Source: Chimonanthus salicifolius
Taxonomy: Eukaryota; Streptophyta; Magnoliopsida; Laurales; Calycanthaceae
NCBI GenBank assembly: GCA_013350335.1
Contig: CM023532.1
Location: 88,973,383 to 89,037,382, forward strand
DNA: 64,000 nucleotides
Reading direction: 5' to 3'
Made by a program: the position numbers and the translations under genes. Shown here piece by piece: positions 1 to 11,197 of the stretch. The notes beneath the pieces are model-generated. The model saw only the letters and a list, made by a program, of their open reading frames with translations, was not told the origin of the DNA and did not search any database. How positions within the stretch are numbered: the stretch's first letter is position 1; each line of letters begins with the position of its first letter.

Positions 1-176
1 ACCCAATTAAATGCGCCTTACCCATTTACTTCAAATTGAACCTTATACTATCACCGTTGGGTCCTAATTGGGCCATTGACCCAACACCTTACCCATCTAA
101 GGTTCATATCTGTTAATTCACAAATAAAATTGAAAATTCCGTAAATGTTGATAACATGGGATTTTGAAGTGTTACA
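1..176 (-). mobile_element. LTR fragment of the main hairpin-LTR family (sense minus)
   Basis: The block of 'gggtcctaattgggcc' and 'gacccaacacctta' followed by a terminal GTGTTACA matches the right ends of the LTRs ending at 33364, 48718 and 50152. Reading on the minus strand it is an LTR start (TGTAACACTTC). The rest of the LTR lies left of the window, so I cannot tell a solo LTR from a full element. Confidence 0.75.
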
Positions 177-309
177 AGGACTGATATGGGAGATCCATCC
201 ACCCACTCCCATTCATCCGTCCACCCACATTAATCCATCCACCCATCATTCTATGTCTACGTCTGAGTCCGTTTGTGTTTCAAATTAGGTCTGCGTTAAA
301 TCTGTCTAG
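177..309. other. Short intergenic stretch, CCACCCAT-rich
   Basis: No gene is visible. It contains loosely repeated CCATCCACCCA-type words (about 196-252). It separates the LTR fragment from the left arm of the inverted repeat and is probably further relic sequence of the Tat/Athila-like element. Confidence 0.4.
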
Positions 310-1165
310 GCTTGGATTTTCTATTTTGGTTGAGTTAGTATGCGTCAGTCAAGAGTCTAGTGTTTTCTGAGTCCATTCAGTATAATTGTTGCAAGAGAAA
401 CTCTCTCAGAAATTTCTGAACTCGAGTTAGTACTGTTCTGATATACCTTTTTAGTTTGCAACTGATCACTGTAAATTAGGGAACATTGAGGACAATTTTA
501 AATATTGGAGGGTTGCACTTGTCATTCTCAAAAAGAAAAAGTCATGATCTTGTTTAGACAGAAATAAGCAGAAATATTTTAAGAGAAGAGTAAATGAAGA
601 CTGAGACTTCTTAGGGCTAAAACACTGTCAATTTTAGTCTAAAGAGATTAAAGGTGTCTTGACGATCTGACGTTAAAAGAGTCAATTTCTTTAGCAGTGA
701 TACATTTATAAAAAAATTTAGATTATGTTTTTCCGAAAAGATTTTTATGAGATTTATACTTGGAAACATCTGTACACGGCGATATTAAGATTAATCCAAA
801 AAAGAAAAATATCCATGAGTCGAGAGGAATACCAGTGGAGACTTAGACCTAGTGAGCTTTAGAACCATTCTATTTTTCTAAGGGTTTTAAGTAAACTCTT
901 GTTTCCTTTGTTAAACACATTGAGTCGTTTCTAGATCTCATTTTTCTTTGTCTTGGTCATAATAAATTTGGGTTATTATATTTGAATTTTTTCTGAATTT
1001 ATTTGAAGCAAATAAATCACCTTATGAAGCTTAAGATAGGATATAGGCCATTTTTGGATCTATTGAGCCTTTCAAGCTTACCTAGTTTGGTCATCTATCG
1101 TGATAGTTCCCAGTTGATCCTGCTATTGAAACCTATTTATTGACTAGCCATGTTTACCATACTTA
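310..1165 (+). repeat. Left arm of long inverted repeat (Tat/Athila-like 3' noncoding region)
   Basis: This arm is imperfectly reverse-complementary to 4654-5425. Shared landmarks are the block 'gatcactgtaaattaggg' next to 'gaacattgaggacaatt' (about 464-500), 'aatatccatgagtc' (near 808), and 'aagcttaagataggatat' (near 1027). A 'ttgaggacaa' word followed by a G-rich stretch is typical of the noncoding region downstream of pol in Tat/Athila Ty3-gypsy elements. That lineage assignment is from memory of the family, not a search. Confidence 0.65.
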
Positions 1166-2196
1166 ACTTTGGTTGTGGAGTTTGAGTTAAAATCGAAATA
1201 CCTATTCTAAAGGTAAGAAAAGGTTGGAGATGAACAACTGGAATGGTACTCTAAAAAAAATGGCACTTGAAAAGAAAAGAAAAAAAATGAAGATATAGCA
1301 TAAGAAAAGAAAAAAGAAAAAGAAAAGAAGGGGAAAATCCAGACATCGAACGAAGGATGTGACAAAAAATATATAATTTATAGAAAAAAAATGCTTTGAA
1401 AATTTGAAGTGTTGAAAAGAAAAATATTGGAAGAAATATCCCGTTCACATTATGAAGACCTCTACCTTTTATGTTCCAAGTATTTATCTTAGAGTCTTCT
1501 TATCCTTCTTTGATATGACCAGGTCCTAAGCCAGGTTTTGTCCTATTGGAAAGTCCTATTGATTTATGGTGTTTCATGTAGAGAATAGATGAGGAAAACT
1601 AGCGGTGTTTAACTCAACGTTCTCAGGAAAGTAGCATCCATTCATTAGATCTATATTTTCTTTGAAATGTGCCGTCTTTTCTAAAACATATGTGAGATAT
1701 TTTGATTTGAAAACATAAACTCCGCTCACATATACAGTTGAGAGAAAATATACCCAAACTTCTGAGCGTTAGTCTTTCTGAGAGATATATCTGTGAGGTT
1801 TGAAGTCAAAGAGCATTTTCCAATGGTGGTTACAAAACATGTGTGTGTTTGGAAAAAGAAGACTGTCATAATATTTGGCTATCACACACAACACTCCAGG
1901 TATAAGCCTTGTAAAATGAATTTTAGAATTGTATGATATTTGTATTTTTGTCTATGTATTTTTTGCTAGGAAAATTTGATGTTTGTGGGTATCATCACTG
2001 CAATCCCACACGAGACTATAACTCGTCTACTAGGGGTAGCCTAGGGGTCTAAAGGCTTATATTGCATAGGCTAAATGCAATCGAGAGTACCAGTGAAAGT
2101 GGTGTACTTTTATAAATAGATTAGGTTTTCAAATTTCCAATCTTAGTTTTAGGTAGTTTTGCTCGAGGACTAGCAAAATCTAAGTTTAGAAGTATT
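1166..2196 (+). other. Degenerate 3' noncoding region of Tat/Athila-like relic, with polypurine-like end
   Basis: No coding capacity is visible; a purine-rich, A-biased stretch sits at 1250-1350. The end (2161-2196, 'gctcgaggactagcaaaatc' then 'taagtttagaagtatt') resembles a decayed form of the polypurine tract that precedes the 3' LTR in Tat-type elements, and it directly abuts TGTTGAGACATG at 2197. Confidence 0.45.
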
Positions 2197-4653
2197 TGTT
2201 GAGACATGAAAAGTGACTATTTTACCCCTCACTATTGGACCAGTTAGCTCTCAATTTTGTATATATTAGGTACATTTAATATAAATTGTGAGTTTTGGAG
2301 ATAAAATGGGAAAATACAAGAAATCAATTTAAATCCAGAAGAAATTGCAAGGATTTGTGCTTAAAATGGAAGACCCAGAATTTTTATAATTAATTTTTGA
2401 CCACTTTTAGGAATATTATTGTAAATTGAATAATCTAGATCCATGTATGAGAGTCTACATTAATTCAATAATTTTTATAATATAAGTGGTGAATTAATTA
2501 TCTCAATTCTGGAGAGAAGTTGCAATTTTAAGGGCCAGAGTTTGAATTTCGAATCTAAGGGCCAGAGATCTACTCCAATTGGACTAAGCTATGCTTCACA
2601 GGCCAGACATTGGGCCAAGCTCAAGTAATCCATACGTATTTCACAAATGGGCCAGGCCAGTGTGCAAGTCCGAGTTCAGTAGGCCTAAGTTCAAGTTCAA
2701 GAGCTCAAGTCCAAGGTGTTCATTTGAGGCCCAATTACCCGAACCCTGTGATCCAATTACCCATGTTCGAATTTACCCTAAGCCCTACCCCATGTACACG
2801 CCCACTCTCTTTGAATATCCACCATTCATTTCAGCCATCTCTTCATCTAAACCATTCATATCATGCATAAACAATAGGAAAACCCTAGAGCCACCTTTCC
2901 TAATCCATCTCATAAATTCTGCATGTTAGATCTAGGCCATCTATTTCATCTTTCATCTAGGAGAAACCTTAAATTACAACCCTCCATGCATAATCTCATA
3001 TTTTGAATAATCCATCTTAACCATCCATGATAGATCCATTAGATTTAAACCCATTTTGATCAGAGCCATTCAATCAGAGCCACTACCTCATTAAACCTAT
3101 CCTAAACCCTAGCTTCAGAATCCACAAATCCCTATATTCACTCTCCCATACAGCTATGTTTCATTCCAAATCTATCCATGCACATTCCACATCAAAATTC
3201 CTAAAATCTCTCACTCCATGTGCATATCCTCATCTTGTTTCACATGAAACTTCCATACCCTAAAGCCCTCATGCGCATAACACCTATCTAAAACTTTTGC
3301 TCCAAGTCCCCAAATCCAATCTCATACAATTGTTCAATCTTCCAAAATCTTGCATACGACAATCTCACCCTCATTCATGCACATACAACATGCATAACAC
3401 ATAAAACCTTTATTTTACAATTCATCATACGGCCACCATATCTTTTCCACCTCATCATTCGCATATCACTACTTGGCACACAAGAAACACACATTCCATG
3501 AAGCCCTAGCCGTCCATTCCTCTCTCCAGTTTCCTAAAATCCAAAGCTCTTTTCACTTAAGATAATTAAATCTTAGACTTTCATTACCCATCCAAACGCT
3601 GATAAATCTAGCCATTCATTCTAACTTAAACCTTATAAATAGAGCACTAGGGCAGCCTCTGGAATTCGAATTTAGACTTGGATTTTCAAGGGTTTGGCGT
3701 GGAGGAAAATAGAAGAAGAGATCAAGAATATCTTTGGTAAAATTTGAATTTCCTAGGTTAGTTTAATTTGAAATTCTTTTATTTAATGTTATGTATTTAT
3801 TTTTTCTTTAATAAATTCATATTTTACTATAGTATTTCTTGTGTCTAATTCTTGTTCCAAGTATTGAAATTCATATTCCATATTTTAATTAATGAAAGAA
3901 AGTGAGAGTTAGAAATTTTGGTTTTCCAATTATTTTGTTCATGTGTAATAAAGATTTTAAATTTATTTTGATTTTTCTTTTGGGATTATTTTAGAAATTT
4001 TATTAAGAAATTCAAGGAAAGTGAGACTGATTTAGGACTGGTAAGAACTTGGATTTTTCAATCTAAGGATCTTTTTAAAGAGTGACTGCTTTAGATTTGG
4101 AACTTCGATTGGAAATTCTGCCTAAGCCTAAGGCCGAAATTGAATTTTCTTTGTTTAATGGATTTCATAAATTTTATATTAAGAGTTTTAACGAATGAGA
4201 GATCTAAATGCATGTTAAGTAATTTTGGTTTTCCAATTATTTTGTTCTAAGCCGTTATTTTGTTATTAAAATATTGAAAATTATGCCACCTTGAATCTCT
4301 GAACCAATTCCAATGAAAATATGTAAATAGCCTATTTTATTCATTTATTTTTCTTTATCCTTTATCTTTGTTTATAAATCTGATTCAAATGGTGGAACTA
4401 GGTTGGAATTAAATTTAAGTATTCTAATTAGATCTAGGTTAGATTTAGGTTATCTTTAGATTTCTTAATTAATTCCACCATTAAATGATAAACAATTTTA
4501 TTCCAAATATTATGATTAGTTTCTATTTTGTTAATATTTTTGTCTTTATTTTCCGTAATTCCCTTAGGTTCAACCTCGCACTCATTCACTATATTAATCA
4601 ATGATTCATGCGCTTGCGAGTAAAATAAATGTAAAACTATTTATTGCACAACA
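2197..4653 (+). mobile_element. Putative Tat/Athila-like LTR, about 2.4 kb
   Basis: It starts TGTTGAGACATG just after a polypurine-like stretch and ends about ATTGCACAACA. It contains a TATA box and a leader-like AT-rich region. Its right part carries 'cctcgcactcattcactata' and 'gcgcttgcgagt', words common near the 3' end of Tat-type LTRs. I see no primer-binding site after it; instead it runs into the opposite-strand arm at 4654. The exact ends are uncertain by a few bases. Confidence 0.5.
3634..3641 (+). promoter_or_regulatory. TATA box of the Tat-like LTR
   Basis: TATAAATA followed by 'gagcactagggcagcc' is a canonical plant TATA box with a plausible start about 30 bases downstream. It lies inside the putative LTR, as expected for an LTR promoter. 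Confidence 0.5.
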
Positions 4654-5425
4654 GTGTGGTGAACATGGCTAATAACAAAATAGACTATATAAATCTCAAC
4701 TAGGGAACTATCAAGTTACGATGACCAAAATAGGATGGCTTGAGGGCTCAAACGATAAAAAAGTGGCATATATCCTATCCTAAGCTTCGTAAGGTAGTTT
4801 CGTTGTTTCAAATAAATTCAGAAAAAAATTTAGGTGTAGTAACTCAATTTTAATGTCGTTCTCAGTAATATGACCAAAATAAAGAATAATAAAATCAACT
4901 ACGACTTAGTACGCTTAACAAAGATGTTGGAATTTACTTATACCCTCAGAAAAACAGAATGACTCTAAAGCTCACTGGGTTTAAGTCTTCACTGGTATTC
5001 CTTTGGTGATCACTAGACTCATGGATATTTTTCTTCTTCAAACAAACATTAATATGGCTGTGTAAAAATTGCTCCGAGCAAAAATTTCATAAAATGTTCT
5101 CTTTAAAAGCATGGTATAAATTTTTTTAGCCACATATTAATTCTTGAAAAATCATTTTGACTTTTTTTTTTTACATCAAGGAGTCTCAGTTCTCATGAAC
5201 TTACTTTTCCTTTGATTTAATTTTTTTTAAGACAAAAAACACAAAACTTTTTTTTGGACTCACAAGTGTAACCCCTCAATACCCCTAAACTTAAATAGAA
5301 CATTATCCTCAATGTTCCCTAATCTACAGTGATCAGGTGCAAATTAGAAAATATCGGATCAGTGTCAAATCGGGTTTTAGATGTACCTAAGACGTCTCAC
5401 AACGCAACACCTATAAACAGACCTA
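4654..5425 (-). repeat. Right arm of long inverted repeat
   Basis: This is the reverse-complement counterpart of 310-1165, with 'gttccctaatctacagtgat' at about 5315-5334 and 'aatatggctgtgtaaaaatt' near 5051. It belongs to a minus-strand copy of the same relic, whose upstream coding part appears to be at 16190-19528 beyond the element 1 insertion. The region on to 5604 holds degenerate 'aaaatcctagac' repeats. Confidence 0.6.
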
Positions 5426-5429
5426 AAAC

Positions 5430-5560
5430 AAAAATCCTAGACTAGACCGACTCAATGAAAATCCTAGGCTAGGTTGACTTTAACAAATTAATCAAAATCC
5501 TACACTGACTTTAACAAATTAATTAAAATCCTAGACCGACTTAACAAATTGACTGACACT
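5430..5560. repeat. Short tandem repeat of 'aaaatcctagac(t)' units
   Basis: Four to five imperfect units of roughly 35-40 bases built on 'aaaatcctaga' plus 'gactttaacaaattaat' occur here. No coding potential is seen. It is probably tandem decay inside the relic's noncoding region. Confidence 0.5.
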
Positions 5561-5604
5561 AACACACAATAGTTGACCTAAGATGGTGATTATGGTGTTT
5601 TGGG

Positions 5605-8600
5605 TGTAACGCCCCGCCCTCTCCGAGAATTTCAGAGTCTAATTTTTTTTTTTAAATAAACATCGGAAGAGAGCGGGCGGCGTCACGACGCGAGTTAAGT
5701 TCAGACTACCCAAGTCTGAACCTTAACTGGCCACCCATGTGTACATGAAATAGACCATGATAGTGAATCACACATGGAACTAACATCAACATGCGGAATA
5801 ATCTCGATAATTGCGGAATAGAAAGACGAGATAGCAAGTAACAGTCTTAAATATTAACTAACATAGATCAACCATCCACATATTATTATCCTAATCAAAC
5901 CATAGCAAATAACGAATTATTACATGTCCAACAATAGTATTCAAATGACAGTAATATAACGTAATCCAAATCCATTATTAAAGCACTTAGGCTCAGCTCC
6001 CCTCTTGGTCAATGACCTTTCCTTTCCCCTTGCTTGTGCCTGCAATCTCCTCTGAGGATAGAATTAGGGCGTTAGATCAACGCGCCCAGTAGGTTCCCGA
6101 ATCAGGGCTACCACATGTTAGCATATAAAACATGCATATACATATCATATTACATGATCATCAAAAACAGGTAAAACAATGCTATGAAATATGCACATGC
6201 AATGAGCATCCCCCATCATGTACTTTCATAGCCATCACTTGACGTGCCTCGCACCGACAAGGTAAATTACAACACACCTTCATCTCTTCTATAAGCGATG
6301 TACATGTAATGAGCAACCCCCATCATGTACCATCGTATCCATCACTGTAGAACTTCATTCATTATCCCATGACTATGCATGAGATGCCAATGCCTGTATG
6401 CCATTTGTTAATGCATAATATATCATTTGAAACACATATGTTAAAACAAGAGTATCATAAGAAATATTGGGTAAAAACTGTGGTTACAAGTAGGTAGGAA
6501 ACCTACTGAAAATTTGCTTCGGTGTTTGTTCTTTTTCACTTGATCACGACTTGCCCGCCGTTCACGATCCGTTACCTTGTCATGTAACAATAAGTAAATC
6601 ATACTAATAATTAAATATCCACTCTCATATAAGACCCAAACATCTTGTGGGATTCTTCATTCGTCAACTTTAATCTCCAAACTTATCAAATAATCATTGA
6701 TTGGGTTCGGCCATACTACTTGGCCGAACCACATCCTATGGGTTTTTATCCCACTTTCCATCATCATCAATGGTTGATTACATAGTCCATAGTTATCATG
6801 TATGTCTCCTTAATTAAAACAACCATGAGTTCCCATTCAAAACAGCCCATTTATTTCAAAACAGCCCCATGGGGTTCGGCCATACTCATAGCCGAACCCT
6901 AGGGTTCACTTGATCCAACCAACACCATGATCACTCAGGGTCTAATCATGCTAAACCAACCATGAATTAAACATGGTTCAGCCGCATATTAACCCACCAA
7001 AACAGTAACATATTAATCCATTTATTACCATAAAAACACCATATCTTCATATGGTTTTTAACTCACCAAACACATGAAAGACTTACATGGGGTTCGGCCA
7101 TCCAAGGAGGCCGAACCCTAAGTCCATGTTTTGGTCTTTCATACATATTTTTGGTGTCACTTATTCATATAAAATCAGCACATCATTGCTGCACTTTAAC
7201 CTCTCAAAACCATCTAATTATTTTGTCCAAATAACCATCATACCTCATGGGATTCGGCCATCCAAGATGGCCAATCCCCATGGTCCATTTTTCCAGTTTT
7301 AATCTACTGTTTTAGATCAGTAACTTAACCATAACATTACCATGGTTCAGCCATATATTGGCCAACCAAAATCAGTACATAATCTTCATGTAAATCACAT
7401 AAAAACTCCATGATAATGTATGGTTTTTATCTCTCAAAACCATCACCATTAACCACAAAATGATCACACCATTGCATAAACAGTATATTAATATCAAGTT
7501 TTAACTCTCAAAAAAAATCATCCAAAACAGTCCATAAAAAGTCTATGGTTTACATGTTTTTCCAACATGAAACCAACATTCTTTTACATGGGGTTCGGCC
7601 CTCTATGTTGGCCGAACCCAATGGTTATGTTTGCTGTTTTTAAACCTCAATCATCATGTAATTAACAGCGTATTAACATCAGGTTTTAACTTTAAAAGAA
7701 ACTATCCAAAAATTAGCCCAATTTCATAGGGTTTGGCCATGCTCATTGGCCGAACACCATGAAATTGGCTTTGAACATTTAACCCTTTATCTTGGGTTTG
7801 AAACCAACACCCAAATCCATGTTTTTAACCTCCTTAAAACATGCATTCCAAATCCAACAATAACATCTAATATCAGTCCCAAATCATATGGTTTTAATTT
7901 CCAAAAAATATCAAAAACAACCATTTGTTTCCATGGGGTTCGGCCATGCTAAGTGGCCGAACCCAATGGTCCATTTCCTTCTTTTAATCCACTGATTTTA
8001 GACCATATAAACTTCAGTCCCTATGTCATTCAAATCCATGTTTTTAACCATTCTAAAACATGTATTTAAATCTTAAATCAAAACCCAAAAACAGTCCACA
8101 AAATCCATGGTTTTCATGTTTCAAAACATGAAAACCAAGCCATCTCTTACATGGGGTTCGGCCCTTCATGGTGGCCAAACCCAATGGTTATTTTTACCAT
8201 TTTAAATCCTCCACTAATCAAGGTTAAAACTTTGGTGTATTCGGCCATAACCATGGCCAATACACACCACATTTGCTCCATGTTATTATACCAAAATAAC
8301 AAATAAATACTTACCAAACTTCCAATCTTTCTCTTTGCCTTTGGTCCTTGGTTTCTCCCTTTTATTTCTTCCTTTCTTTTGCTGTTTTGTGCTTGATCTA
8401 CTGGTGCAAACACCTCTGCTATTCCAGTTAGGAAAAACGAATTTGAGAGAGGGAGAGAGAGAGAGATGGAAATTCTTGGATTTCCAATGTGAAAAATGGC
8501 CAACCTTGTGTGCTTATTGTTTTTGTAGTTCAGCCCCCAAAACTCCTCCACTCCTTCATAACTTCTTGCACAAACCAATGGGTATTGGGTGCCATCCAAG

Positions 8601-9547
8601 GCACCCCTTGGCAGCTACCTATGCAGCCATTCAAATCCCCAAGCATCTCATCCAATTTCCATGTATTCTCATTTAAAACCCATCATGAAAATCACCAAAA
8701 CAAGTCCCCAACGTGTGGGACTTGTTTTGGTTGGTTTAAGACCAGCCAATCTCTTCAAATTCCCTCTCAACTCACTGATTTTACAGCCCCTTGAATTTCC
8801 ATTTTGACTCACCCAACTCAAGGTATTTTTATTCCAACCCAACTCATCACATTTAATGCATTTCATTTAATGCATATGAGTTAACTCACCTTTTGATTTA
8901 ATTCCAACTCACCTCCATCCCACTCAACTGATTTGAATCGTGTTTGAGCTCCCTTGAGGGTTCACACGGTCAACAATAGTCAACTCGACCCGTTGGGTCC
9001 ACTTTTAGCTCCTTGACCCGTTTTGACAACATGACCCATTTATGGTATTTTGGTCATTTCTAATTGGTTTTTACATATGGATCAAGCCTACCCATTTTTC
9101 CTCCACTTGATTTCCAATCAAATAGACTTAACCCCTTTTAATTTAAAATCACAAAACGGTCCAATAACCCAACAAGACCCGATGGGCCCCATTTGGGCCC
9201 TTTGACCCATTTAGCCATTTTTGACCCAAATGATGAAAATTACCCAACCAATCAAACTTAACATTCATAATGTGCTCATATGATTTTATTTTGAGCAATG
9301 GGCCCCACTATTTCCTTACTTAACATCACAAAATAATTAATTTAACAACTCAGGGGCATTTTGGTAATTTTCCACTTCATTGAGAAATTACCCAACCAAT
9401 CAAACTTGACATTTATAATGTGCTCATATGACCTTAATTTGAGCAATGGGCCCCACCATTTCCTTATTTACAATCATATTTATTGAATTCACCAATCTAG
9501 GGGCATTTTCGTAAATATTCATCTTATTGAGAAATCGGGGTGTTACA
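5605..9547 (-). repeat. Element 1 left LTR (3' LTR in sense)
   Basis: It runs TGTAACGCCCCGCCC to CGGGGTGTTACA, 3,943 bp, the same length as its partner. It carries a conserved hairpin near the left end (about 5694-5729), GGGCG/CGCCC inverted words near 6065-6092, the hairpin array at 6702-8265, a splice-donor-like site at 8308-8315 (minus), a GA microsatellite near 8448-8466 and an AT-rich, (T)GACCC-rich tail. Confidence 0.95.
6702..8265. repeat. Hairpin array in element 1 left LTR (about 11 units)
   Basis: Units occur near 6702, 6870, 7088, 7246, 7590, 7729, 7935, 8152 and 8235, with decayed copies near 6970 and 7338. The typical unit is GGGTTCGGCCAT, a short loop, then ATGGCCGAACCC, often framed by CATGG. 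The arms co-vary: at 7246 GGGATT pairs with AATCCC, and at 8235 GTGTATT pairs with AATACAC, both keeping complementarity. Spacers of 80-200 bp are A/T-rich and not repeated. Confidence 0.9.
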
Positions 9548-9563
9548 ATATAACCCTCTTTTT
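9548..9563 (-). promoter_or_regulatory. Polypurine tract, element 1
   Basis: On the minus strand AAAAAGAGGGTTATAT directly precedes the TGTAACACCCC start of the 3' LTR. The upstream 'tttcgggacgaaaatttt' is also typical of plant chromovirus 3' ends. The same tract occurs at 24016-24031, 33365-33380 and 54328-54343. Confidence 0.75.
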
Positions 9564-9990
9564 AAAATTTTCGTCCCGAAAATCGAGTGAAGTAGGGTTC
9601 TGAACGATTCCATAAATATCTCAGAGTGTGCTATTCTTATTTCCGATTTCAAGTTCCCAAGTGACCTCTTCATTACCATGTCGGTCCACACCACTTTGAC
9701 AAATTGAATCGCTTGGTTCCGTAACACCTTTTGTTTTGTCTCATGTTATATCTTTTTCTCGTGAGCCATTTGTGATCTCACATAGATCAATCTACTCTGT
9801 TTCACTTTACCTGCTCTCATTGTATTTTCCATACGTACCGGCTCAATATGTTCTTTTATCTACTCTCTGTGTGAGGTAGCCTGCCAATGCGAGCCTATGC
9901 TCAGAGCTTTTTCTGATTCCATTTCAACTAGTTTTCTAGTTGCACTCTCCTGGAACTCCATCGGTTAACTACAGAGCCAGGTGATCAGTC
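9560..9990 (-). pseudogene. Degenerate integrase C-terminal end (chromovirus-like), element 1
   Basis: The minus-strand reading at about 9590-9727 contains VLRNQAIQFVKVVW, then LGNLKSEIR and AHSEIF. This resembles the last 40-50 residues of plant chromovirus (Tekay-like) integrases, which usually read V-L-R-x-K-x-I-x-x-V-K-V-x-W and W-E-x-E-x-x-M. Upstream, to about 9990, a conserved but stop-containing stretch continues. No catalytic DDE core is present, so no active enzyme can be made. The block is kept next to the 3' LTR in several elements (33380-33560, 23845-23970, 54340-54480), which suggests a cis role, perhaps in plus-strand priming, rather than coding. Family assignment is by motif memory. 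Confidence 0.6.
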
Positions 9991-10246
9991 TAACTCGGCA
10001 GTCGTCCATAGTTTTCCATTCAAGTTTCACCAGACACTTATCTTTTCCGTTGAGTATATCTCCAAATTTAAACACATCTTTCTTTGCACATAAGTCTCTA
10101 TGTGACTAACAACTTTTGTTCCAACTTCCACGATACCAATTCCCGGCATCAATCAAACCACCATGGGAATAATCACTCCTGGTTAAATACATCCATCCCT
10201 GGTGTTTCGCTTTCAGTAAATATCATCTATCCCTGTTTTATAATCA

Positions 10247-10440
10247 TCCATGAATATAACCCCTATGGGTATAATCCATTCATGGAAACCATTCATCCTT
10301 GGTATCACTCTATCCAGGAGCATCATCTATACAACAGTTACAACCATCCATGAATATAACCCACCTATGGGTATAATCCATTCATGGAAACCATCCATCC
10401 TTGGTATCACTCTGTCCATGAGTATCATTTATCCATGATT
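10247..10440. repeat. Tandem repeat, about 100-bp units, element 1 internal region
   Basis: The two main copies share 'tccatgaatataaccc', 'tatgggtataatccattcat' and 'ccttggtatcact'. Related single units exist at 34080-34160, 23220-23340 (opposite strand) and 55430-55510, so the array is a family feature. The words CCATGAATATAA and ATTCATGG can pair locally. Confidence 0.7.
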
Positions 10441-10879
10441 AATATCCGTAGGAACAACATTCAAATAAATCACTATAAGACTATGGCAACCATATCAAAT
10501 CACAAATATATCCCGACCCCTTGCAAGACTTAGGGCTTATGACTTACCAAGCAGAAGACCCACGTCCAACGTGATCCGGTCTACCTCGCCCTGCATCCCT
10601 TCACCTCATAGGTGATTCAGTCAAGCTCTAAGGCGGTCGCTCCGCGTCTGACGAAGCTAGTACCACCCCCATGGGGTAACATAGTACCTAGCTCTGCGCA
10701 TCCACTCACACTAAGTGTGTGAACTAGTCGTGAGAGCGCCCTCCAGCGCATAGCATGCGAGGGACCCACTCCTCAACGGTAGTCCTACGGGACCAAGTCT
10801 CAGTATTTCGTATCAAGGTTCCCACAGCCTCATAGCTACTCAAATCCATACTCATGAAGTTTATATTCTTATCTCATCA

Positions 10880-11010
10880 ATACCATGTGAGGGACGCACC
10901 CATACCACATCTCAATCATCAACATCACGTGAGGGACGCACCCATACCACGTCTCAATGTAATCAACATCACGTGAGGGACGTACCCATACCACGTCTCA
11001 ATGTAATCAA
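10880..11010. repeat. Tandem repeat built on 'cacgtgagggacgcaccca', element 1
   Basis: Three units of about 38-46 bases (starting near 10884, 10926 and 10970) contain TGAGGGACG, CCCATACCAC and TCTCAAT, with 'caagtgacctcgtcac' following near 11008. Element 2 has two units at 34630-34710. The function is not evident; the CACGTG core is a G-box-like word. Confidence 0.75.
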
Positions 11011-11197
11011 GTGACCTCGTCACCTATATCTTAGTGCCAAAAATCCTCTTAGAATCATAACATCGCATACTTAATATAACTTCATACTTCATCCTTGTAC
11101 AAAGGTGGGTAGGGTGAAACAAACCCTATGTATAACCAAAATATACACCCTTGCAAAAATAACCCTCTTTTTAATACCCTTCATATTACTTCCTATC

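Noticed and set aside
310..5425. DNA transposon with about 0.8-kb terminal inverted repeats
   Set aside because: The arms contain Tat/Athila-like noncoding words and flank an LTR with polypurine-like tract; no transposase or duplication at the outer ends was seen.
7087..7302. Repeated short frames with 'GFGH...RPNP' words (7087, 13662, 39580, 52425 and others)
   Set aside because: These are translations of the hairpin arms (ATGGGGTTCGGCCATCC...), not proteins.
6702..8265. CRISPR-like array of spaced palindromes
   Set aside because: Spacing is irregular (80-240 bp), units vary, the setting is a plant LTR and no cas-like gene is near.
8147..8599. 150-codon open frame, identical in both element 1 LTRs (second copy at 14722-15174)
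   Set aside because: It crosses the leader, the donor-like site and two hairpin units in sense, has no recognisable domain, and is duplicated only because LTRs are duplicated. Other LTRs do not keep it open.
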